A stretch of DNA of 54,080 bases. It comes from an uncultured Clostridia bacterium (GTDB lineage Bacteria; Bacillota; Clostridia; Christensenellales; Borkfalkiaceae). The stretch spans positions 1 through 54,080 of the forward strand of contig CANRKX010000004.1 in NCBI GenBank assembly GCA_947631325.1, read 5' to 3'. How positions within the stretch are numbered: position 1 is the first letter of the stretch; each line of letters begins with the position of its first letter. The translations under genes and the position numbers were made by a program. Of this stretch, positions 43,974 to 50,453 are shown in pieces. The notes beneath the pieces were generated by a model. The model saw only the letters and a program-made list of their open reading frames with translations. It was not told the origin of the DNA and did not search any database.

Positions 43974-45290
43974 ATGTCTGATAACAGGTCACAGGAAAGA
44001 AAAAAACATTATATATCCCATAAGGAATCGCGCGAGATAGCCAAGGAAAATTCCCAAAAGATTCGCTACTTCGAAAAGCGCAAAAAGCGCCGCGTGAAGC
44101 CCGAGGAATACGTCACCGAGATGAAGGACGATAAAAATCTCGTCGAATTCGACGATTTACACACCTTTTTCTTCTCGGACGCGGGCACCGTCAAGGCGGT
44201 AAACGGCGTAACCTTTTCGGTCCCTGCGGGTTCCACGGTGGGCGTCGTCGGCGAGAGCGGCTGCGGCAAGAGCGTCACTTCTCTCTCCTTAATGCAGCTC
44301 GTGCAGGCGCCCAGCGGTCAGATAGTGAGCGGTTCCATTCGCTTCCGCGCCGATATGTTCAAACTCGACTCGCGCGGGAGAAAGATTCCCGTCTATGAGA
44401 GCGAGGTGGACGAAAACGGCGTTGAGAAGTTTAAGCTCGACGCGCGCGGGAGAAAGATAATAAAGAAAAACGAACTCGGCGGCAACACCTATGAGATGGT
44501 GACCGAGGTCGTCGATATTGCAAAGATGCCCACGGAAGCAATGCGCACAATCCGCGGCAGAGAGATCTCGATGATCTTTCAGGAGCCGATGACGTCGTTA
44601 AATCCCGTGTTCACGATAGGCAACCAACTCGACGAGGTGGGAAAGTTGCACATTCAGGGCATATCCAAGGCGAGGGTAAAGGAGCGCAGCATAGAGATGT
44701 TGAAGCTCGTCGGCATTGCCGACCCTGAGGGAGTGTACAAAAAGTACCCGCACGAGCTGTCGGGCGGCATGCGGCAGAGGGTGATGATAGCGATAGCGCT
44801 CCTCTGCAACCCCAAGCTCATCGTCGCGGACGAGCCCACAACCGCCCTCGACGTCACCATTCAGGCGCAGATTCTCGACCTTTTGAGAGAAATAAAGGGC
44901 AAGATAAACGGCAGTATTATGCTCATAACCCACGACTTGGGCGTCGTCGCTGAAATGGCGGATTACGTCGTCGTAATGTACGCGGGCAAAGTAATCGAAA
45001 TGGGAACGGCGGAGGACATATTCGACCGCCCTCTTCACCCCTACACGATAGGCTTGCAGAAGAGCAAGCCCACGGTGGACCAGACCGCCGATTCCCTCTA
45101 TTGTATTCCGGGCTTCGTCCCCAATCCCATAAATATGCCAAACTACTGCTATTTCCGCGACAGGTGCGAGAGGTGCAAAGCGGAGTGCTCGGGCGACTAT
45201 CCCGAATTTATTCAGGTGACGCCCACGCACAAGGTCGCATGCTATCTCTATAAGGACGGCGAAAGTGCAAAGGAGGAGAAAAATGGCTGA
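43974..45290 (+). CDS. oppD: Oligopeptide ABC transporter ATPase (OppD-like) with insertion
   Basis: A 438-residue ATPase. Walker A GESGCGKS is at residues 93-100, signature LSGGMRQR at 262-269, and Walker B IVADEP with Asp286-Glu287. A C-terminal cysteine-containing Opp block (CYFRDRCERCKAEC) is like the FeS-type tail of OppD/DppD. A 60-residue lysine/glutamate-rich extension precedes the domain. About 45 extra residues sit between Walker A and the Q-loop, where the segment KLDSRGRKI is repeated as KLDARGRKI 24 residues later. Other OppD proteins have a short loop there. It works with OppF as the ATPase pair. The start codon is 3 bases after oppC. Confidence 0.93.
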   Translation: MSDNRSQERKKHYISHKESREIAKENSQKIRYFEKRKKRRVKPEEYVTEMKDDKNLVEFDDLHTFFFSDAGTVKAVNGVTFSVPAGSTVGVVGESGCGKSVTSLSLMQLVQAPSGQIVSGSIRFRADMFKLDSRGRKIPVYESEVDENGVEKFKLDARGRKIIKKNELGGNTYEMVTEVVDIAKMPTEAMRTIRGREISMIFQEPMTSLNPVFTIGNQLDEVGKLHIQGISKARVKERSIEMLKLVGIADPEGVYKKYPHELSGGMRQRVMIAIALLCNPKLIVADEPTTALDVTIQAQILDLLREIKGKINGSIMLITHDLGVVAEMADYVVVMYAGKVIEMGTAEDIFDRPLHPYTIGLQKSKPTVDQTADSLYCIPGFVPNPINMPNYCYFRDRCERCKAECSGDYPEFIQVTPTHKVACYLYKDGESAKEEKNG

Positions 45291-46518
45291 TTTGACCCAA
45301 AATGAAGTTCAGACGCCCCCCGATGCATATCTGAAAGTGGAAAATCTCTGCAAGCACTTCGTCGTCGGCAAGGACTTTTTCGGTCGCCCCAACGCATGGC
45401 TCAAAGCGGTGGATAACGTCTCCTTTTCGGTGCAGAAGGGCAAGACCCTCGGCATAGTCGGCGAAAGCGGCTGCGGCAAGACAACCATGGGCAGAACAAT
45501 ACTTCGCCTGTACGACGTAACTTCGGGCGACGTATGGTTCAACGGCGAAAAGATTTCGGCTCTCAAAAACAAGGAGTTCGACAAACGCCGCCCCAACATG
45601 CAGATGATATTTCAGGACCCCTATGCAAGTCTCTCCCCGAGACTCACGGTGGGTGAAATAATCGGCGAAGCCGCCCGCCAACACAAGCTCGTCGACAAGA
45701 GCGGATATTACGACTATGTCGTCGACGTGATGAAGATGTGCGGGCTTCAACCTCACTATTTCGAACGCTATCCCCACGAGTTTTCGGGCGGACAGCGTCA
45801 AAGAATTTGCATTGCCCGCGCCCTCGCGTTAAAACCGGGGCTTGTCATATGCGACGAACCCGTCTCCGCCCTCGACGTCTCCATACAGGCGCAGATTATA
45901 AATATGCTTATCGATTTGCGCAAGACGTTAGGGCTCACCTATTTGTTCATATCGCACGACCTCTCTGTCGTCAAGCACATTTCCGACGAGGTCGGAGTCA
46001 TGTATTTGGGCACAATGGTGGAGTACGGCAAGAAGGAAGATATCTTCAACAACACCCTTCACCCCTACACGAAGGCGCTTTTCTCGGCGGTGCCCGTTCC
46101 CAACGTGCACGTCAAGATGAACAGGGTTATATTGCAGGGCGACATTCCCTCGCCCGTCAATCCCCCCAAGGGCTGCAAGTTCCACACGCGCTGTTCGGAG
46201 TGTATGGATATATGCACGAAGGCTGTGCCCGAGTACAGGGAGATAGAGCCCGGTCACTTCTGCGCCTGCCATCTCTTCAACACCGAGGAAGATTCTTTAC
46301 GCCTTTTAAACGAGGCTAAGGAGCGCGAAGAGCGCGAGAGGGAGGAGGAAGCGGCAAAGCTCAAAAACAGATTAAAGGCTAAAATTTCATCTTTGAAAGA
46401 TAAAAAGCCCTCTTCAGACGCCGCCGCAGAGGAAAAAGCCGACAATGGCGATATAGCCGAAAAAGTAAACGCAGACGTCGGCGAAAGCGCGCAGAATAAT
46501 AAAGAAGATAAATCATAA
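45283..46518 (+). CDS. oppF: Oligopeptide ABC transporter ATPase (OppF-like) with charged tail
   Basis: A 411-residue ATPase. Walker A GESGCGKT is at residues 60-67, signature FSGGQRQRI about 165, Walker B VICDEPVSALD about 185. The cysteine block near 305 (CKFHTRCSECMDIC) is the usual OppF tail. About 80 further residues are a charged, coiled-coil-like extension (EREEREREEEAAKLKNR) ending in an acidic stretch, which most OppF proteins lack. ATG 45283 has AAGGAGGAG immediately upstream and overlaps the oppD stop; an in-frame start at 45265 is rejected. Confidence 0.94.
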   Translation: MADLTQNEVQTPPDAYLKVENLCKHFVVGKDFFGRPNAWLKAVDNVSFSVQKGKTLGIVGESGCGKTTMGRTILRLYDVTSGDVWFNGEKISALKNKEFDKRRPNMQMIFQDPYASLSPRLTVGEIIGEAARQHKLVDKSGYYDYVVDVMKMCGLQPHYFERYPHEFSGGQRQRICIARALALKPGLVICDEPVSALDVSIQAQIINMLIDLRKTLGLTYLFISHDLSVVKHISDEVGVMYLGTMVEYGKKEDIFNNTLHPYTKALFSAVPVPNVHVKMNRVILQGDIPSPVNPPKGCKFHTRCSECMDICTKAVPEYREIEPGHFCACHLFNTEEDSLRLLNEAKEREEREREEEAAKLKNRLKAKISSLKDKKPSSDAAAEEKADNGDIAEKVNADVGESAQNNKEDKS

Positions 46519-46520
46519 TA

Positions 46521-46805
46521 ATGTCCGACGATAAAAAGAAGAAAAAGAAGAAAAAGAAGAAGCAAAAGCCCGTCCTCGACACCGAGACCACCTTTGCGAA
46601 CATGAACGTTGAGGGCTTCAAGTGGTACGACCCGGGGCTTGAAAAGCGGCTCGAAAAGCAAAAAAACGTCGTGCCGCCCAAAGTTACGAGAAAGGAGTAT
46701 TGGCAGATGGTGCGCGGCGCATTCTTGGCGTTTTTGCCCTATCTTGTCGGCATAGTACTCATCTTCGGGATAATGGTGGGCATTGGCTATCTTTGGTTGA
46801 TGTAA
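46521..46805 (+). CDS. Small lysine-rich single-span membrane protein
   Basis: A 94-residue protein. Residues 5-16 are almost all lysine, the middle is polar (KWYDPGLEKRLEKQ), and residues 68-91 form one membrane helix (FLAFLPYLVGIVLIFGIMVG). The long basic N-terminus should lie in the cytoplasm. I do not recognise a family. It sits 2 bases after oppF and 1 base before the next gene, so it is part of the transporter/redox transcript. It might interact with the acidic OppF tail by charge, which is only a guess. Confidence 0.65.
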   Translation: MSDDKKKKKKKKKKQKPVLDTETTFANMNVEGFKWYDPGLEKRLEKQKNVVPPKVTRKEYWQMVRGAFLAFLPYLVGIVLIFGIMVGIGYLWLM

Positions 46806-46806
46806 A

Positions 46807-47625
46807 ATGGAAAAATTCACTGTAAAAACCTGCAAAACCGTGCGCCTTACATTCGGTATAACACTCTCCGTGTATACCGTCATATTGGGCGCGCTGTTTA
46901 TTTGGCAGATACTCGATATCTACCTCGGCGGGGTGGCGGCGGGGCTTACTTCGCCCTTCGACTATATGGACGTCAAGTCGCGCACGCGGGGCATTTTGGC
47001 TGCGCCTTTCTGGATATGGATAGCCTTAATCTTTGTCGGGCTCATCCTCTTTGAAATATTCCCCGTAAAGCAAAAGCGGCAGACTATGGACGACCCCGTC
47101 TACATATTAAACCGCCTTAAAAAGCGCCTTCCCAAGCAAGTTTCTGAAGATTTGAAAGACTCTTTCGACTTCGTGAAGCGGGAGGAGAGGACGCTTTTAA
47201 TCCTCAAAGTTATATGCCTTTTGGCGGGCGTCGCGGGCTGTATTTATTCTGTTATTTACCTTGCAACCCCCTCCAACTTCCCCAACGTCGATAAGACTGC
47301 GGATATGTTGAACCTCGCCCTGCACGTCTTAACTTTCGCGGCGGCGGTGTTTATAATCGCCTGCGGCGTGGCGTATTTCGAGGCGTTTTCGGCTAAAAGA
47401 CAGTTACCTTATGTAAAGAAATTGATTGCGGGAACAAAGCCCCCCGCAGTCACCGAGAATAAAATTTCGGCGTTTTTTGACAATAAATACTTCATATTGG
47501 GCGTCCGCATCGCCGTACTCTGCGTGGGAGTGGCGTTTATTATAGCGGGCGCGTTGAACGGCAGCGTGAGCGAAGTATTCAACAAGGCGATAAGAATCTG
47601 TACGGAGTGTATCGGTCTTGGCTAA
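46807..47625 (+). CDS. Membrane protein with C-terminal CD1871A-type CXXC motif
   Basis: A 272-residue protein with about five membrane segments (residues 12-38, 67-90, 129-150, 170-193, 230-250). It ends in KAIRICTECIGLG, with the CXXC cysteines at 265 and 268. This tail matches the CD1871A family, small membrane proteins that are generally encoded next to a polyferredoxin and a TlpA-like thioredoxin, as here. In the usual short form the protein has about 60 residues; here the motif is carried at the end of a much longer membrane protein. The cysteines lie just after the last membrane helix, well placed for thiol exchange with the fused thioredoxin domains downstream. It overlaps the next gene by 8 bases. 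Confidence 0.7.
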   Translation: MEKFTVKTCKTVRLTFGITLSVYTVILGALFIWQILDIYLGGVAAGLTSPFDYMDVKSRTRGILAAPFWIWIALIFVGLILFEIFPVKQKRQTMDDPVYILNRLKKRLPKQVSEDLKDSFDFVKREERTLLILKVICLLAGVAGCIYSVIYLATPSNFPNVDKTADMLNLALHVLTFAAAVFIIACGVAYFEAFSAKRQLPYVKKLIAGTKPPAVTENKISAFFDNKYFILGVRIAVLCVGVAFIIAGALNGSVSEVFNKAIRICTECIGLG

Positions 47626-49855
47626 GATATTTTCGCGAATTAAAGGCGGCTTTTGCGCCGTCGGCAGATGGATTAAAAATCACGCCCCCACGCGGCGCAG
47701 AATAATCCAGCTGTATGCCGCCCTTCTCACAAACGCAAATATAAAGGGCTTCGTTTCGGGCAGAATTTACACGGGCGACACCAAAAATATTTGCGCCCCC
47801 GGGCTCAACTGCTATTCCTGCCCCGGTGCGGTCGCGGCATGTCCCCTCGGCGCCCTCCAAAATTCCCTCGGCTCCTCGGGCACGACGACGCCCTATTACA
47901 TATTGGGAATTATCGCCCTGTTGGGGCTGTCGCTCGCAAGGACGATCTGCGGCTTTTTATGCCCCTTCGGGCTGGCACAGGAACTTGTATATAAGGCAAA
48001 GACGCCCAAACTCAAAAAGAGCAGATACACCCGCCTTTTGAGCTATTTAAAATATGTATTGCTCGTCGCGCTCGTCATTGCCGTGCCCCTTATCTATCAC
48101 AACGTGCCCGCATTCTGCAAATATATCTGCCCTGCGGGAACGTTTGAGGGGGCGGGAGGGTTATTATCCAACGGTGCGAACGCCGACTATTACTCAATGC
48201 TCGGGTATCTGTTCAGTTGGAAAGCCGTGCTTCTCGTCTGTTGCGTGGTCGCGTGTGTGTTTATCTATCGCGCGTTCTGCCGCTTTATATGTCCGCTCGG
48301 CGCCATTTACGGCTTCTTCAACAAGATATCGCTACTCGGCGTCAAGCTCGAAAAGAGTAAGTGTATAGACTGCGGCGCGTGCGTGGCGACCTGTAAAATG
48401 GATATTCGGCACGTCGGCGACCACGAGTGTATAAACTGCGGCGAGTGTATCCCCGTCTGCCCAACAAAGGCGATAAGTTGGAAGGGCTCGAAGATAGTTT
48501 TGCAAGTGGCGTCCTTCAACATTTCGGGAATTCCGAGCGAGCAAAAGGCGGATATTTCGGCAATATTGTCGGGCGGCACATCCAAAGTCGCCGCACCAGC
48601 AAATTCAGTTCAATCCTCAATCTCAGAGAGCGGAATTGAAGTAGAGAGCGCACCCGCCGATACCCCCGAAGTTGTCACCGTAGATACAGCGCAATCCGCG
48701 CCAAAAGATAGCGAAATTGAAGCAGAGACCCATTCTGATAATCTCTCAAAGCAGACGGAAGGGGGAGAGAACGAGCTTCAGGCGGCAATCAAAAAGGTAA
48801 AACGCCGCGGACTCATCATGGAGATAGCCGCGTGGGTGCTTGCGGCGGCGGTGCTTATAACCGCGCTCGTCTACTACAACGCGATAGCTCCCTCGCCCGT
48901 CACCCAAAACGTGACCCTTCCCCAATTTACGCTTGCGGCGTATGACACGGCTTACAGCGGCGAAACGTTTTCCTATCCCGACGATATCGACCCCGACAAG
49001 CCCCTCGTCATGGCGTTCTGGAGCACGCGCAACGAAAACAGCGCGCTGTATATAACGTCCTTTGCCGAGTCTGCGGAAAAACTGAAAGACAGCGCAAACT
49101 TCATCGCCGTCCACGTCAGCAACAGCGACGACAGCGCGACGGTGCAGGCAAAGATAGCCGAGAACGGCTGGCAAAATCTCGCTATCCCCATATTGCAGGA
49201 TACGGCGGAGCTCGACCTCTATTCAAAGTCGGAGGGGGGCGGCGCCTTCCCGACGACGGTGTTCGTCACCATCCACGGCGAAATAAAGGTCAAGTCCGAA
49301 AAGCCGTTGACCCAAGAGGAAATTTCGGGGCACATAGACGACACGGTTTACTCCACAATCTATCGCGAGGGCGACAAACTGCCCGTAATTAAAAATATCA
49401 AGACCTATGAAAGCTCGTTCAAGGGGCAAACGTACTCCACGGACGAGGCGCTCGGCAAGGTGCTCGTCATAAACTTCTGGTATGTGAGCTGCGGTCCGTG
49501 CGTGGAGGAGCTGCCCTATTTCAACGAAGTGCAGAAGGAGTTCGGCGACAGTATAGTTACCCTCGCCATCCACTCGGACAACGGCGAGCAGCCCCAGCCC
49601 TTTATAGATAAGGTCGATAAAGACCACAACAAGGAAAGCTGGTCGGATTATTCGATAATCTTCGGGCAGGATAAGAGGTCTGAGAACTTCAAAAAGGACG
49701 GCTATATATACGGAATTTTGGGCGGCACCGGACCCTATCCCATGACCGTCATAGTAAACGCCGAGGGCTATATAACAAAGGTAATGCTAAGCTCGGCGAT
49801 AAACAGCAATAAGGACGACTTGCGCCCCGCCATATTGAAAGCCCTTGCAGGCTGA
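47618..49855 (+). CDS. NapH-like polyferredoxin fused to two TlpA/thioredoxin-like domains
   Basis: A 745-residue membrane protein. Residues 55-80 contain CYSCPGAVAACPLGAL (Cys65, 68, 75) with Cys59 before it. Membrane segments alternate with CGFLCPFG, CKYICPAG and CRFICPLG motifs, followed by two ferredoxin-type 4Fe-4S sites (CIDCGACVATC, CINCGECIPVC) near 248-290. After a linker rich in S, E and P, a further membrane helix (about 405-425) leads to two extracytoplasmic thioredoxin-fold domains. The first (about 440-580) has AFWSTRNENS where a CXXC would stand, so it lacks the active cysteines; the second (about 590-745) has WYVSCGPCVEEL with Cys625 and Cys628. It should carry electrons across the membrane to thiols outside. 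Start is TTG 47618, overlapping the previous gene. Confidence 0.85.
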   Translation: MAKIFSRIKGGFCAVGRWIKNHAPTRRRIIQLYAALLTNANIKGFVSGRIYTGDTKNICAPGLNCYSCPGAVAACPLGALQNSLGSSGTTTPYYILGIIALLGLSLARTICGFLCPFGLAQELVYKAKTPKLKKSRYTRLLSYLKYVLLVALVIAVPLIYHNVPAFCKYICPAGTFEGAGGLLSNGANADYYSMLGYLFSWKAVLLVCCVVACVFIYRAFCRFICPLGAIYGFFNKISLLGVKLEKSKCIDCGACVATCKMDIRHVGDHECINCGECIPVCPTKAISWKGSKIVLQVASFNISGIPSEQKADISAILSGGTSKVAAPANSVQSSISESGIEVESAPADTPEVVTVDTAQSAPKDSEIEAETHSDNLSKQTEGGENELQAAIKKVKRRGLIMEIAAWVLAAAVLITALVYYNAIAPSPVTQNVTLPQFTLAAYDTAYSGETFSYPDDIDPDKPLVMAFWSTRNENSALYITSFAESAEKLKDSANFIAVHVSNSDDSATVQAKIAENGWQNLAIPILQDTAELDLYSKSEGGGAFPTTVFVTIHGEIKVKSEKPLTQEEISGHIDDTVYSTIYREGDKLPVIKNIKTYESSFKGQTYSTDEALGKVLVINFWYVSCGPCVEELPYFNEVQKEFGDSIVTLAIHSDNGEQPQPFIDKVDKDHNKESWSDYSIIFGQDKRSENFKKDGYIYGILGGTGPYPMTVIVNAEGYITKVMLSSAINSNKDDLRPAILKALAG

Positions 49856-49913
49856 AATCAAGCTGACGTTAATTTGCATACACTAAAATTTTTTTCATTC
49901 ATCTCCTTTGGCT

Positions 49914-49937
49914 CCCCACGCCCTGCGGCGTGGGGGG
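49914..49937 (+). terminator. Hairpin after the polyferredoxin gene
   Basis: A perfect 9-base stem (CCCCACGCC / GGCGTGGGG) with a 4-base loop, followed by TTCCCTTTT. It ends the surface block on the plus strand, together with the hairpin that follows. Confidence 0.6.
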
Positions 49938-49950
49938 TTCCCTTTTACAA

Positions 49951-49984
49951 AAAATCCTCTCGGTTTTTGCCGAGAGGATTTTAA
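49951..49984. terminator. Bidirectional terminator between the convergent redox genes
   Basis: A stem AAAATCCTCTCGG / CCGAGAGGATTTT with a 6-base loop. T runs lie on both sides, so it can serve the plus-strand surface block and the minus-strand lipoprotein pair. Confidence 0.8.
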
Positions 49985-50003
49985 AGTTGATTTAATTAAA
50001 TTT

Positions 50004-50429
50004 TTACGCCTTTTCAAGCATCACTTCGATTTCCGTGGGGAAGCTGCTCTTGTTGTATCTGCCGTAATAGAAGCCGTTCTCCTCGCCCGAATTTCCGTGC
50101 TTGTAACCTGCAACGTTCAGAATGTGAACTTCCGCCTTGGTAATACCGGGCACGGTGAATATTTTGGCTACCTCGATATCCACTTTGCCGTCCTCGCCAA
50201 GCGTCTCGTTTACGGTGCATGCGCCCAACGTGCCGTTGTCGTCAATAAGGCAGAACTGCACGCTTATATTGCCGTCGCCCTTTACAACATTTCCGTTCTC
50301 GTCCACAACGCGCACGCGGACGTATCCGTCGGGCACTTTACTGCCGCATGCCGAGGCAAACACCGCTATGCTCGCCGCGGCTACAACCGCAAGCGCAATT
50401 ACCAAAATGCTCTTTGCAAATTTTTTCAT
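50004..50429 (-). CDS. Small exported lipoprotein
   Basis: A 141-residue protein with a signal peptide and lipobox FASAC (Cys28). The mature part is a single beta-rich module beginning VRVRVVDENGNVVKGDGN, like a carboxypeptidase-regulatory or Ig-type domain, ending in EIEVMLEK. The same kind of module appears near the N-terminus of the large lipoprotein encoded just upstream, 24 bases away, so the two probably share a partner or surface. Ribosome site AAGGAG. No enzymatic function is evident. Confidence 0.7.
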   Translation of the reverse strand: MKKFAKSILVIALAVVAAASIAVFASACGSKVPDGYVRVRVVDENGNVVKGDGNISVQFCLIDDNGTLGACTVNETLGEDGKVDIEVAKIFTVPGITKAEVHILNVAGYKHGNSGEENGFYYGRYNKSSFPTEIEVMLEKA

Positions 50430-50453
50430 GATATTTTCTCCTTAATTATTCTT

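Noticed and set aside
44598-45230. Long minus-strand frame opposite oppD
   Set aside because: Antisense to the conserved ATPase motifs; no start signals or recognisable protein features.
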